Below, in pieces: positions 20,130 through 32,929 of a stretch of DNA of 64,000 nt. Source of the DNA: Procambarus clarkii (taxonomy: Eukaryota; Arthropoda; Malacostraca; Decapoda; Cambaridae); assembly GCF_040958095.1 (NCBI RefSeq), contig NC_091209.1:7510589-7574588 (forward strand), written 5' to 3'. Positions within the stretch are counted from its first letter, which is position 1. Every line of letters begins with the position of its first letter. The notes under the pieces are model-generated. The model made no database searches, was not told the DNA's origin, and saw only the letters and a program-made list of their open reading frames with translations. The position numbers and the translations under genes are program-made.

Positions 20130-20296
20130 AAATGGGCAAAGTTTCTTTCACCCTGAATGCCCCTGTTACCTAGCAGTAAAATAGGTACCTGGGAGTTAGT
20201 CAGCTTTCACGGGCTGCTTCCTGGGGGTGGAGGCCTGGTCTAGGACCGGGCCGCGGGGACACTAAAGCCCCGAAATCAACTCAAGATAACTCAAGA
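20130..20296 (+). mobile_element. SINE family B body without the tRNA head
   Basis: AGAAACAAATGGGCAAAGTT to CTCAAGATAACTCAAG matches 15393-15566 almost base for base. The copy begins at the head/body joint. Confidence 0.85.
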
Positions 20297-20299
20297 AAC

Positions 20300-20970
20300 C
20301 ATCCTGCTGCCAAACTATTTTCCACTTTGCCAGCAGGATGCCGCTTCTAAAAACATTCCTTATTAACACATGGGTTCCACAGTTCGTGTCTTGTACAACC
20401 CACATGAATGGAATATTTTCACACGTGTAGATGACAATTTATAACTTAAAAGGTATCCAAAAACTGACAGCACCAGACTAGGTTCCTAATCTCCATTTTG
20501 ATCAATGATTCATTTAAAGCCCTTACATTGGTGACCTTCCATTAGTAGCTCATTTTGCAGATGAACTACATTCCTAAGATGTTTACCAAACCACTAGAAA
20601 TTAGAGGCAACATTTTGGACCATTATCAAGTCTGATGAGACAAGGAAGGTAAGGCAAGAGTAGACAAATCTGAGGAAGAAAAGAGCAAGACAAAAGGTAC
20701 AGAAGGTGAAGTGTAGTAAGTGGTGTAAGAATGTCTCATCTCTACGAAATATCACCTATTCAACTTCTAGCATGGGGGGTTTAGTAAACCTGCTCATTTT
20801 CCTTACTCTGCACTACAGCATGACAAACTCCCCAGAGGACTAATAATGAGTCATTTATACAACCTTCCCCCCCCCCCCTTCCATTATAAAGTACTAATAT
20901 ACAGGAATCTCAATCCTTCAGCAAACTAGGTTACATTTCCAGCATACTCCACTTCATAGTTATCTATGGC
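20300..20970. other. Unassigned DNA
   Basis: Poly-C run at about 20868-20877. No gene or repeat recognised. Confidence 0.35.
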
Positions 20971-20974
20971 AAAT

Positions 20975-21230
20975 AAGTAATTATCAAGAAAGAACCAACT
21001 TGGGAAGGCTATGTAGCACCAAATGTGCTGAATGATCAGAGGGAGCCAAATATCATTAAGGATGCCAATATGAAAAACAAGGCAAATTATATCAAAAGTA
21101 TCCAATTCACCAAGAATTGTACCGAGGGCGAAGAGACCGCGAGGGACGGTTGGAAAGCAAGACGCACTTGTCCTGGAAGGCTTGACAGTCAACAAGGATA
21201 TGCACGACTAAGAGGGACAATGCAGTTTAC
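20975..21230 (+). repeat. Dispersed repeat AAGTAATTATCAAAAG type, longest copy
   Basis: It starts AAGTAATTATCAAGAAAGAA and continues GGGAAGGCTATGTAGCACCA and ATGATCAGAGGGAGCCAAAT. A GC-rich block follows (GGGCGAAGAGACCGCGAGGG, GGAAAGCAAGACGCAC) that is not in the other two local copies. I recall similar sequence as a dispersed crustacean repeat, but cannot name the class. Frames across it (21025-21369) show no known domain. Confidence 0.5.
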
Positions 21231-21719
21231 ATGCATTGTTGTTCGTAAGCTTTTGACCATTTCTCCCACCATCCCTAGACACTTATGTACTCTAGGGTCT
21301 CTAGAATTTTATGTCAATTTTTTTACAAACCTTGCACCATTTTTTAATGTTTCACACATTTCCTTATGAAATAAGGACCCATTTTCACCCTTAGTATCTT
21401 CTCTGCAATTTGCTTTTTTAATTTAAGTGCACCTGGTTCTCTTAAATTTGTTCACTATCCCTCAAATTTTTTCTAGCCTCTTCACCCTTTCATACTTTCT
21501 CACTTTGTAGCACTGGCATGTTTGAGGGTTTGACCCTCTTCCTATATCCATTCATTTTTTGGAGGATCTGTCCCTCTTGCAATTTCTAGAGGAAATCACA
21601 TTACCTTCTTAGGATGATGCCTTAAATTTTGTGCCCCATCATTTTAAAATAACATTCATTTCTTTCTTGCCAATCAAATTCATTACAATTTTCCAAGTTC
21701 CCCCAAATTTATGTTCTTA

Positions 21720-22120
21720 CAACTTTAATTTCCCCTCTTCTAGATAATCCATTGCATACTTTATTCCCAAAAGAACATTGTCCGACCTCCCAAGGGAGAT
21801 GAGGTACAGTACTAAAAATTCCCTTTTCTTGACGAGTATCAAAACTAGCACGGAAAGAACTGCTCCTTATGGCTCGCTGAACATGTTTGAACAAATGTCT
21901 AGGACAACATTACAAATCTATAGGTCCAAAACTGTCCTACATTCATAGGCCTCCCAGTATGTAGACTTGGAGTTTAAGTCACCAAGTACCAACATCTACA
22001 GTATCTTCATCTGCTCTTGCTATAATCTGAAAGATTGTTATGAAGCCCTCAAGTTTATCATCTAGTGCCTCATTGTCCACAAATTGCAAGAGTTTTATGC
22101 CTTTCATCAGTTAAGCCAAT
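21720..22120 (-). pseudogene. LINE endonuclease remnant
   Basis: On the - strand, a broken frame reads DNEALDDKLEGFIT, then an unaligned part, DLNSKSTYWEAYECRTV. This resembles the GD.NSKS..W motif of APE-type LINE endonucleases. Stops interrupt it. The family is uncertain. Confidence 0.4.
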
Positions 22121-22399
22121 TACAATTTTAGTGCTATTCTGGCAACTTTGCATGCATTGGACAATTATTCAATTTATTTAAATTATCATCCATTTAGGAT
22201 TATCAAGGGTTTACATGGCCCCTTTTCATCCTGCCAATTCCACTGTAGTTGCAGACATTATCTTTGCAAGACCTTCTGCTACCCAAACTTTTATATTACT
22301 TACCTAGATGCTCATTTTCTTTGCAACCAATAATTAGCATGGACCAATTCACCATCTTGCACCAGCTCTGGTTTTCATTTCTTCCTTAGGCTAATGTTT

Positions 22400-25300
22400 G
22401 GTTTTCCCAATGGCTGCAGTTACTGGCTTCCTCTACCACTTTCCTTCTCCATGGCCACTTTAGTACAGTATTGCAGAGTCTGCAGTACCCTTGAAAGAAA
22501 GGATGATGAAATCTTATGTCTAAACCCAAATTAAATCTTAAAATTAAGATTTACCCATGTACTGAGAAATTAGTAAACAAGCAATTTATAGCATGGTCAA
22601 GAGCCTGGGAGTTACATCTACAAACTTCAGGAGTTGGGTAAGTTTCCAAGTACAGTACAGTATTGGAGACAAGATGACAATAAGCACCAGTAGCATTTGA
22701 AACAAGAGCTGCAGTGAATCAGATTATGAAGATTGTCAAAATATGTTCATAGCAAGAGACTAAGGGTGTTGGCAAGATTAAAGTTTAGGTATAATGGGGG
22801 CCATCACCTATTTAACTCTACAATCAACTGCAATTACATTTTGCTATGAAGTCTGGTTTTCAGTACACAATTTCATAAAGCTTCCCTTCCTAGGGAGCCA
22901 TACTAGTTTGGCCAAACATTTAATTGCCTCTAGGGATTTACTAGAGTATTTTCTAATCACTGGCTAGTACCAGTTTCTACCCACCATTAGGTTACATTAA
23001 TAGGGGATTTTTTTTACCTCTAATTTGAGAACCACATTTCAAATTTTAACACCCTTATTGTACAACTATACACCCTTGTATTTCTATTTACAATGAGAAA
23101 TTCAGATTCATATAGGAACACAGCATGTACAAACAATTTATAATACAATCAACTTATAACATTCTCTTCAGGAATAAGGTTCACTTGCCAGTTTACAAGT
23201 AGACTTACTGGTACAGTACCATTATATACTTTCAGCCATCACAATTTTCTATCCAGATTGCTGGAGGAAATGAGTTTGGCAACTAATAGATTTAGTCACC
23301 TAGCATATAATTTCAAGAAGACCTTAGCCCTAAACACAAAGTAGCTAAAAAAATTATGTAGCCTGGGAACTCAAATTCCAGTAACCATGCCTGATATCGT
23401 GCATGCATGATTACATGCAAGATGGGCAAGTCAGTAGTCCAATAACATTGCCTATGCTACAGCCTGTCCTTCAGATAAGTTTGAAGATTAACTATTGGGA
23501 CCCTAACCAATGGTCCCACGAATAGAAATCTTAACAGCCCGTTAATTTAGCAAGCAGCTTTAAGACAAATAGTTTAACATTTGATAATTTTACGTCAAAA
23601 GTTGCATCATCCACGATCGCTGGAGGTGTACACTGCTTTTTACTGAAGCAAGCACCATTTATGACACCCCCCCCCCCCTCCCCCCTACATGAACACTACT
23701 GTATGTACTTTGTACACTTTACAGTCACATCCTTTATGTAAAGCCAATCTAGCAATTACTAGACCACAAGAAAGTAACGTTAACTATCAAGACGTACCAT
23801 CTATTTTAACTTAAGAGGGCTGTCAAACTACCAATAATAGGGTTCTATTGGGCTATTTTAATTAACTTTCTATTGCATAGTTAATTATGCCCTTTAAACA
23901 GGAAGTATAAAGCACAACTGGATCAGTCCCTCATTCAATTAAGGCCAATTACAAATTTTCTGGGGGATTCAGTCCCGAGCCCATAACGTGCCTAACACTT
24001 TCCATTACCGGCCATAGTAACAGTCTGGGGTGCATAATAAATTGAACTTTAAAATATACAATACTTTATAGAAGTAAATAAACTTCCACCCGTTTAGTAA
24101 TTCTGCTTGGCGCAGGGTTCCGTAGTATCACACTTCCCCGTTGCCAGAAGTCCCCAGCAAAGAGGGCCATACCCACAGCAGCCAGGGATGGCCCTGTCCT
24201 AAGGGGGGGGGATAGGGAAGGCTACTTTAACAGGCATGCCTTAAGCGTATGCAACCATAGCTTAGCCTTTATGCAGGATGCCTGAAGTCAGTGGTACTGT
24301 AGGTGCCATCTGCTGGCATATACAGCCTTCCTTCAAGAAGGGAGTCAGCTTGAGGGTACTAGGATATTACACCACTCGCTGGAGGAGTGGTCACCGCATA
24401 CCCAATCTCTAACCCCATTTCCGATCAAAGTTTGTAGCGTCTTACCTTACATCCGTCTTACAGCACCTCGTGCCCAAGGTCATGCTCTTAAGAAAGGCAA
24501 AGAGTAAAAGGTGAAAAGTAACCAAACCACCTACAGTGTACTGGGTTCTATGCATGTAAATCAGCCACTAGCTAAAGATGAGAGGAGGAGGAAAAGTTAA
24601 TTATCTTAACAGCAAAATAAAATTATAATCTATGCTATTTTCTGCCAATCTTTAACTGAACTAAAAGTTAGGCTAGTGTATATTCCATACACAACTAGAT
24701 CACCTGTAGTGGCAGGGTTTACTAATAAAATTGGATTCTTTCAAAAAGAATATGAAGACCAATTAGCCAAGGACAATCATAAAACCCATAGGTGCACCAG
24801 GATAAAGACCAGAGGGATGCAAATTAAACATTAGCAGAACACTGGAAGGTACTGGGATAAAATTGTGTAAATATGAACCCCTTATGAAGGAAACTGGCCA
24901 AATTACAAGGAATTTTATATTAAGAATTAGGAATTTCATATTCTTTGTAACCAGAATAAGAATGAATACTCTGGTTGTAGTACCATCCATCCATCCCCCA
25001 GGAGACGGGTGGAAGGGGGCCTGGGTGAAAACACAGCCCGTCCTAAGATTTTACAATGTCAAGAAAGTCGTTCTAATACTTGTCCTAACCTACCTACCCA
25101 AAACGGGACAGTACTGTATGCCAATTCTGAGAATCAACCGGACATTAACTAGACTGTATAAAAGTGGGCCAAAGGCTAACTAGGACCCCAAACCAAAGGG
25201 AATTGAAGGAGGGAAGGTCGTCTTATAGCACAATATTAAATACTAGCAACAAATAGTCTTTACTGGAATAGTTTAATAGTTGCCACGATTGGACAGAGCC

Positions 25301-26220
25301 CAAGCTGGGTGTGCAGATGTGGCAAGATTTGGAGAGTCAGGGGTATCAAGGACACCAATTTTGCAGCATCAGTAGCCTGGTGGTTGGGGGTGCTCTGCTG
25401 GAGCAGTCCCTCCCTCCCCCAGTGATGTGTTCTACCTCTTGCAGTAGAAATAGTTTCATAGCCTAGTTAAAATACCCATAATTAACAATTATACAAGCCA
25501 ATGTTTAAGGCTTAAGGTTTAGTCATCAGCACAATGTTAAGGGAAAGCTATACGCTTGTAAGTACCTGTACTATACATCCAAGTCAACTAAGCTTCTGTA
25601 AATTTTACTTTACAACCATTAACATTACTTTTAACTATTAAATAGTTTAATAAAATAAATTACTACCTTATGGAAGTACTTTTGTTACCATATATTAACT
25701 TAATTATTACAAGATTAACTTCAATGCAAGTTACTTTCTGCAAGTTACTTTTACAAACATGGTATTACAAGTGGTTATGTAACTATACTATACTTTAAAG
25801 TTAAAAGTAAAAATCCTACATTATTAAAAGTCCCCACTCTAGGGTACACTTCCTTCATGCACAGGAAAGTCTTAACCTATACCCGCTGAAGTTGGCATTG
25901 TTTTTGTTTTAATCAACACAATGTGAAGCACAGTTTCTCTTCCTGCCAAATTATAAGAGCATCCATCTTTGTTGACCAGACCAAATAGGCCTGGTTAAGA
26001 GACCAGGCCACGGGGATGTTATTTCCCAAAATCAATGCAAGGTAATCACAATGTAGTCAATGGGTAGGGGGTGGCCCCCTCTCAACCTCATGAACCAAGG
26101 GACATGAACACAAGGCAGCCCCACAACCATGATTCATAGGTGTGGAAGACTAGGGTGGGCATTGACAACCAGGGTACACAGTATTTAGACTGACCCTAGA
26201 ACACTAGTAAGTTCCAGCTC
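22400..26220. other. Long unassigned AT-rich region
   Basis: No gene supported on either strand. It holds a poly-C tract (about 23667-23677), a diverged LINE tail (23955-24050) and a weak SINE B trace (25985-26050, GGCCTGGTTAAGAGACCAGG). It may be intergenic or intronic. Confidence 0.4.
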
Positions 26221-26229
26221 ATGCGCTAT

Positions 26230-27080
26230 GGAAAAAATGAAAATATAAAAACGGAAACCACGTACAAAACTCAGGCAAATCATGACAGAACGAAAAGGTA
26301 ATGTAAAGGATACGGGTGTACTCATGTCGGAAGACCTTACCTTTAAAGAACAATAAAGTAGCCGTCACAACTGCAAGAAAAATGACAGGTTGGATAACAA
26401 GAACTTTTCACACTAGAGATGCTATACCGATGATGATACTTTTCAAAACGCTTGTGCTCTCTAGAGTGGAGTACTGCTGCACAATGACAGCCCCTTTCAA
26501 AGCTGGAGAAATTGCTGACCTGGAGAGCGTGCAGAGATCCTTTACTGCTAGAATCCACTCAGTAAAACACCTAAACTATTGGGACCGACTAAAGAGCCTA
26601 AATCTGTACTCCCTTGAGCGCAGGCGGGAGAGAGATATAATAATTTACACGTGGAAAATGTAGAGGGGCTGGTCCCAAACCTGCACACAGAAATAACATC
26701 ACACGCGACCAGAAGACATGGCAGGATGTGCAGAATACCCCCGTTGAAAAGCAGAGGTGCAACAGGTACTCTGAGAGAACTATCAACATCAGAGGCCCGA
26801 GACTGTGCAACACGCTTCCGCTACACATAAGGGGCATAACTGGCCGATCCCCTCACAGTGTTCAAGAGAGAACTGGATAAGCACCTCCAAAGGATACCTG
26901 ATCAACCAGGCTGTGACTCATACGTCGGGCTGCGAGCAGCCGCGTCCAACAGCCTGGTTGATCAGTCCAGCAACCACGACTTCAAAAAATTACCAGCAGG
27001 TTGACCTCCCGTATCTTCTTGTTGATAGTAGGTACAGTTTGCATGAAGGGTTTGTCCTCCCGATGACTGCACCAGTACTG
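26230..27080 (+). pseudogene. LINE (CR1/Jockey-type) RT C-terminal part
   Basis: The frame at 26316-26663 reads LFKTLVLSRVEYC, LESVQRSFTARI and YWDRLKSLNLYSLERRRERD, then IIIYTWKM and a stop. That is the thumb/C-terminal region of a non-LTR RT. The homology continues in shifted frames to about 27080 (RRHGRMCRIP, then KRELDKHLQ). The catalytic core is not in the fragment, so it is 5'-truncated and dead. A related piece lies at 9165-9500. Confidence 0.7.
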
Positions 27081-27254
27081 ATGATGTTGGACGCGTTGAA
27101 GATGATCGGAGCTACCAAGGTGCTTGTTGCGTTGTGCTGTAGATAGAGGAACGGTGATTAAAACAGATGTGTGTGTTAGAGGGAGACTTGCCGCACTGTA
27201 GGGCGGTGTGTTGTGTTTATGGCGTCAGCTGATCCTTGGTGTTGCCACGAAGCA

Positions 27255-27408
27255 TTTTTTTTTTCTTTTTTTTTTGAGATATATACAAGAGTTGTTACAT
27301 TCTTGTACAGCCACTAGTACGCGTAGCGTTTCGGGCAAGTCCTTAATCCTACGGTCCCTGGAATACGATCCCCTGCCGCGAAGAATCGTTTTTTCATCCA
27401 AGTACACA
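27255..27408 (-). mobile_element. SINE family A, 3' part only
   Basis: Read on the - strand it starts at TGTACTTGGATGAAAAAACG, includes the shared tail motif, and ends at a T-rich (+ strand) poly(A) at 27255-27275. It abuts the (ATT)n tail of LINE copy C, so it probably landed in that microsatellite. Confidence 0.8.
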
Positions 27409-27767
27409 TAATAATAATAATAATAATAATAATAATTTTTATTTAGGTAAAGGTACATACATAAAGAGATTTTACAAACTTTGTTGGCTTTATAGATAGA
27501 GCTAGTACATACAATGCCTAAAGCCACTATTACGCAAAGCGTTTCGGGCAGGAAAAAACACTAATGACTAAAGCTTAAAACTAATGGGTAAAAAGAATAA
27601 AATGTGTTGAGTACAAATAAAAATAAAGGTAAAAGAGGAGGGAACATTGTTGAAAAAACAGCACAAATACAATTACAAATTATTATAGAAAATTACATTC
27701 AAGCAGCGTTGATTTGAAAAAAAAAAAAAAAAAAATACATGGGTTGACAACAGAGGGGTAAGGTAGG

Positions 27768-29246
27768 TTACAGGGAATTTATTAGGAATAGCTTCGTTTT
27801 TAACTTAAACTGGTTGACAGAGGTACAGTCTTTAACATGGTTGGGAAGGTCATTCCACATTCTGGGCCCCTTGATTTGTAGAGCATTTCTGGTTTGATTA
27901 AGTCGTACTCTAGGAATATCAAAACTGTATTTATTTCTGGTGTGGTGCTCATGGGTTCTGTTACAACCTTCTATGAAGCTTTTGAGATCAGGATTGGCAT
28001 TATAGTTTAGCGTTTTATATATGTATAATACACATGAGAGAATGTGCAGTGACTTAATGTCTAACATATTCAGAGATTTGAGTAGGGGTACCGAGTGATG
28101 TCTGGGGCCAGAATTGGATATTGTCCTAATAGCAGCTTTGTGTTGAGTAATTAGTGGACGTAAGTGATTTTGGGTAGTAGAGCCCCAAGCACAAATACCA
28201 TAGTTGAGATATGGATAGATAAGGGAGTAATAGAGAGTCACCAGGGCAGGGCGAGGTACATAATATCTGATCTTAGAAAGAATGCCCACAGTTTTTGAAA
28301 CTTTTTTTGATATGTTTAGAATGTGTCCCTGGAAATTCAGCTTCTGGTCAATGAGAATGCCAAGGAATTTGCCATCTAATTTGTTACAAATTTGGGTATT
28401 GTTTATTTTGAGATTTATTTGATTAGAGGATTTATTGCCAAACAGAATATAGAAAGTTTTGTCAATGTTAAGGGTGAGTTTGTTGGCAGTTAGCCACAGA
28501 TGGACTTTATTTAGCTCAGTATTTACTGTGGCATTTAGAGCAAGGGGATCAGGACTGGAGTAAATGAAGGTTGTGTCGTCAGCAAATAGAATTGGTTTGA
28601 GGTGTTGGGAGGCATTTGGAAGGTCATTAATGTAGATGAGAAAGAGGAGAGGGCCAAGTATGCTGCCCTGGGGAACACCAATGTTGATGGGTAGGGTGGG
28701 AGAAATTGTATTATTCACAGAAACACATTGGAGCCTGTCAGTAAGGTAGGATTTGAGGTATTGTAGGGAGTGTCCTCTGACACCATAATGATGTAATTTA
28801 AGAAGAAGGTTTTGGTGGTTGACAGTATCGAAAGCTTTACGCAGGCCCACAAATAACCCAACAGGGAACCCATTTTTATCAAGAGCTGTATGAATCGAGT
28901 TAAGCATACTAATAAGTGCATCGTTAGTGCTTTTTTTGGGCCTGAAGCCATATTGGCAAGGGCTAAGTATATTGAGTTTGGCTAGATATGAGTAAAGCTG
29001 CTTATAGATTAGTTTTTCAAAAAATTTTGACAAGTTTGGCAGGATTGATATAGGTCTGTAGTTGTTAACATCTGTGAGATCACCACATTTGTGGACAGGC
29101 GTTACTCTCGCTTTTTTTAGAATATCTGGAAAGGTTTGGAGTTCAAGTGACTTGTTGAAGAGCAAAGCAATAGCAGGGGCTAAAGATCTGGAGGCTTTTT
29201 TGTAGATTAAAGTTGGTATCTCCTCAAGGGCATCAGACTTGGTTTT
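27768..29246 (-). pseudogene. LINE copy C reverse transcriptase
   Basis: The frame encodes an RT of the non-LTR type, which copies its RNA at a nicked target. Visible motifs are NNYRPISILPNLSK, QYGFRPKKST, GVPQGSILGPLLF and ILFADDTTF (catalytic DD). A C-terminal region with RMWNDLP follows, then the stop at 27768. Numbered on the open frame from 29333, motif A has Gly at 163 (FVGLRKAFD), where copy D has the catalytic Asp (FVDLRKAFD). This copy is therefore probably inactive even apart from its frameshifts. The first 29 codons of that open frame (29333-29247) are antisense of the inserted element and are not RT sequence. Confidence 0.85.
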
Positions 29247-30144
29247 GCTAGACACAAATACAACAAAATTATTAAGGATGGTAACAGAGTCCATTTCATG
29301 TGGTCTCCATCTCATGTTGGCCTCCGAATGCATGATAGAGCTGATAAGTTAGCCAAAGAATCTGCCTTTAAAGGAGCCGTCGAGTGTAACCTTGGATTGT
29401 CAATGAGCAATCTGAGAGCAGCAGTACACCGAGAACTTCAAGATCTTGTAGATCTGAGGCAAAGTGAAATTGACACCAGTAATTCCATCTATCATCATAC
29501 TATCATGCAAGAGGAGCCACACATCTATGGATCATCCAATAAAATCAGCAGACTTCTAGATGTTACTACTGCTCGGCTTAGACTCGGTTACAAGTATCTC
29601 TGGGAATTCTCATTATCTGCTGATGTAGACCTGACCAAATGTAAACTGTGTCAACAAAGTTATTCGCACACCCTCCGTCACTATGTGATGGAGTGCGAAA
29701 AGATACGTGAATTTAGAGACAATTCTATAACCAATGTTCCAGCGATGTGTCAATATTTCATTCAAAATGATCTGCTACCAGAAATTTTAGCCAAATATCC
29801 CCAGTTTGCTAACTGTAGGTAGTAACTGAGTGATTGTAACCTATCCACCGCTGCCCACTGGATGGGGGACGGTGTGCAGGACAAACATATAAATTGTGAC
29901 ACTAGCTCTCCACATATGTCAGTTGCTTAATTTAGAACCTGTACTTGAGGTCGATCTCGAACCCATTGTTGATGTGATGACTTATATTGAATTTTGTAAC
30001 TAGCTCATCAAGATTGTAACTTGCTTAGCTAAATGAATTGTGGGGTTCAGTCCCTGAGCCCATTATGTGCCTCTGTAACCCTTTCCACTACCGCCCACAA
30101 GATGGGTATGGGGTGCATAATAAATGAACTAAACTAACTAACTA
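29247..30144 (+). mobile_element. RNase H-bearing LINE (I-like), 5'-truncated, inserted in copy C
   Basis: The frame 29298-29822 begins in the end of an RNase H domain (FMWSPSHVGLRMHDRADKLA). It continues into a region with CKLCQQSYSHTLRHYVMEC, a Cys/His motif often found at the end of I-clade ORF2 proteins. It stops at 29822. A UTR of about 320 bp follows and ends in (ACTAA)n. The insertion has a perfect 10-bp target duplication, ACTTGGTTTT, at 29237-29246 and 30145-30154. It is in the opposite orientation to the host LINE. Confidence 0.85.
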
Positions 30145-31617
30145 ACTTGGTTTTAAGGGAAAGGATTATCTCATTGACGTCAGTGGAATTAATAGGCTTT
30201 AGGTACAGAGACTGTGGATAGTTCCCTGTAAGATAGTCCTTAATGTCAGTACTGGAAGATGGAATATCATTACCAGGGGATGAACCAATGGAAGAGAAGA
30301 ACCTATTGAACTCAATAGCAGAATCAGAGGCTGAAAGCTGACCATCGTTATTAGACAGGAGAGTCGGTTTGTTATTTAAAGACTTCTTTGATCCCAATAT
30401 TTGTGAAATTGTTCTCCAAGTTTGTTTAATGTTGCTCTTTATTTGGGTAAATTTATCTTCGTAGTATTTAGTTTTGGCTCGTCTAATTATCTTAGATAGC
30501 AATAATGAGTAATTCTTTGAGAATTCTTTGGAGACAATTCCTAACCTATACTTCTTCTCAAGGTCATGTTTTTTATTAATAGATTTAAGTATTCCCTTTG
30601 TAAGCCTGGGATTGTTAAGCCTTTTGGTTGTGACTTGTTTTGTAAGCATAGGACAGTGGGTATTATAAAGGCTAAGAGTTTTTTGAAGATTGAACTGCTA
30701 GGTTGATGTCCTCTATGTTACCTAACTCGGACTCCCAGTTGACATTATCAGTAGCAGTTATAAAATTGTCTATAGCAGTTTCATTGTGTAGTCTAAAACG
30801 TATCTCTCTTGACTCAAGAGGTGGTTTGCTAATGTTAGTTAAGAGAAATGTGGGGTAATGGTCTGTAGTGCTATCGGTGATTATTCCTGAAGTAAGCGGA
30901 AAGGTTATGTTTGTCCAGATGTGATCTAGAGTCGTGGCAGTGCTATCAGTGATTCTAGTAGGTCTAGTGATTAAGGGTATGAGGAAGCAGGAATTCATAC
31001 AGTTGAGGAAGCTAACAGCAGTAGGGTGTTCTGGCTCGCAGAGGTCAATATTAAAGTCCCCTGCGATAATTAGGTGGTTTTTGTTCAGTCTGTTATCAAG
31101 TATTAGATTTCTAAGGTTTGAGTTGAATTCGGACACATCAGTGTTAGGAATTCTATAAACTGCACCCACAGACAGGATAGACTCGATCGGCACCCTTGAC
31201 TCTGAAGCTGGCGAAGATATACTCCCCATAGCAGTCTCTAGTTCTAATTTCTTTTAAGCATGTTAGTTCTTGGTGGTAGTAAAGAGCAGTGCCACCACCT
31301 CTCTGAAGTTGAAGACAGTTGTGAATTGCTGAGTAGTTAGGCATGTTAAAGAGTTGAGTAGTATCCTCTTTCAACCATGTTTCAGTAAGTATAATAAAAG
31401 AGAATTTGTTGTCAATAGCTTCAATCAAGGCACTAACATCATCGAAGTGTTTACCTAGGGATCTAACGTTCAAATTGATTACAGAGATATTGTGATTATG
31501 AGTTAATACATTGTTTACATCATGTGCTGCAAAATATCTGCAATTTAGATCATTAAAGTGATTATTGTCATAAATAGTGGATAAGAGGTTAAGTTCTGGG
31601 TCTATACTTGACTGCAT
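30134..31617 (-). pseudogene. LINE copy C endonuclease and linker, two frameshifts
   Basis: 31617-31153 carries the start of an APE-type endonuclease, including INLNVRSLGK and the catalytic Glu in ILTETWLK. 31229-30672 continues in another frame with HLIIAGDFNIDL and TTLDHIWTN, the GDFN and D-H motifs. 30649-30134 is the linker to the RT, in a third frame. The shifts lie near 31170 and near 30690, the latter in an A-run. The domain nicks DNA to start reverse transcription. With two shifts it cannot be made from this copy. Confidence 0.85.
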
Positions 31618-31644
31618 AAAAAAAGCAGATTGCAGGACAGGACA

Positions 31645-31780
31645 ACATTTTACTGTTGCGTTAAACAGAGGCTACAGTTAAGGAATTGCGCCCATTAAAT
31701 CCTCCCCGGCCAGGATACGAACCCATGACATAGCGCTCGCGGAACGCCAGGCGAGTGTCTTACCACTACACCACGGAGAC
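31645..31780 (-). mobile_element. SINE family A, tRNA head and body, 3'-truncated
   Basis: On the - strand from GTCTCCGTGGTGTAGTGGTA at 31780 to CAACAGTAAAATGT near 31645. The tail seen in the full copies is missing, unusual for a SINE, which is normally truncated at the 5' side. Confidence 0.8.
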
Positions 31781-31833
31781 TGCAGTTGTCTGTGTTTAGC
31801 TGTTGGTGACGCCAGGTATAAATGTGGCACGGG

Positions 31834-32570
31834 TCAGATGTGACCCAATTTGTTGGTCGACTGGAGATATTTAGCCAGTGCTTTGACTATTTGGTATTTT
31901 TCTTGTAACGAGTGGTCACCGCCTCCTAATATATGCTCGATGGTAAAGGGTATTTTAAGTGAGATAAAGACTTGTTTGAAATTTACTCTGGCACTATAGT
32001 GTCGGAAGCAGTGCAGGAGATAGTGTTCGACTGTTTCAGGCACCTGACAGTGAGTACAGAGTTCGTTGATGTCTGTTCTGTACTTAGAGCTGTGTGCTGC
32101 TAGTTTGGCGTGTCCCAGCCTTAATCTGGCCATCGTTACCTCAATTTCTCTGCTTTTATATCGGACATGTTTCCAAGTTTCCCATGTCTTTTTAATGGAC
32201 CCATAGTGCAAAGGTAAGCATAACGTTTTCCAGTTGCAAAATCCTGAGAGATGGTATCTTTGAAGGCTCCTTTACGTGCAACATGGGGAATTGGATGACG
32301 GGTGAGGCGAGGCGTGTTGTGCATCGCTTTGGCTAGTTGGTCTACTAGTTCATTATGGAGAATACCACAATGTGCTGGGACCCATTGGATAGAGGTGTCA
32401 TAACCGTTCAATTGATGTTTGTGAAGAAGTTGAAGGCATGGGTAGACAATCTCCTTGCATGTTTTCGAAGAGTACGAAATTGCTTGAATCGCGCTCTTGG
32501 AGTCACTACAGATTGTATATTTTCTGAGGTTGGAAGAAAACGTGCTCAGATTGGGGACTTTTTTATTTTA
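31834..32570 (-). pseudogene. I-clade LINE remnant: RNase H and C-terminal Cys/His region
   Basis: On the - strand, an RNase H segment reads SIQWVPAHCGILHNELVDQL (near 32390-32330). In another frame, CTHCQVPETVEHYLLHC (near 32060-32010) follows, then the stop at 31834. A frame shift lies near 32150-32200. No RT remains. The domain order fits the I/Nimb group, where RNase H follows RT. It differs in sequence from the 29247 element. Confidence 0.7.
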
Positions 32571-32925
32571 TAATGGTAAATAATAAATATATAAAATTAA
32601 TATATAATAAATTAAATTATATAAATTAATTTATTATATAAATTAATAAATAACAAATTAATAGATAAAATTATTATTATATAATAAATAATAATAACAA
32701 ATAGTATAATGATAAGCAATTATTTTTAATGAATCAAATAGCTAATTAGGATGAATGATAAATAATTATTGACTAGTGCATAACAATAAAGTATTAAGGA
32801 ATAATTATAATGAATAATCCTTAATGATAAAGTAGAGATCAATTACAATTAATAACTACATCCATAGGTAGTAAATGAAAGTTGCATTAATTAGACTAAT
32901 TACAATTCATGGGAATATTTCTTAG
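32570..32925. repeat. AT-rich low-complexity tract
   Basis: Repeated TAATAAAT/ATTAATTTAT words make about 350 bp of almost pure A and T. Confidence 0.85.
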
Positions 32926-32929
32926 CTAT

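Larger units (their letters stand above)
27409..31620 (-). mobile_element. CR1/L2-like LINE copy C (endonuclease and RT, 5'-truncated)
   Basis: On the - strand this is the longest LINE copy in the window: APE endonuclease (31617-30672), linker (30649-30134), RT (29236-27768), UTR and a (ATT)n tail at 27409-27436. It contains an 898-bp foreign insertion at 29247-30144. There is no ORF1, so the copy starts within or just before the endonuclease. Copies B, D and E are the same family. Confidence 0.9.
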
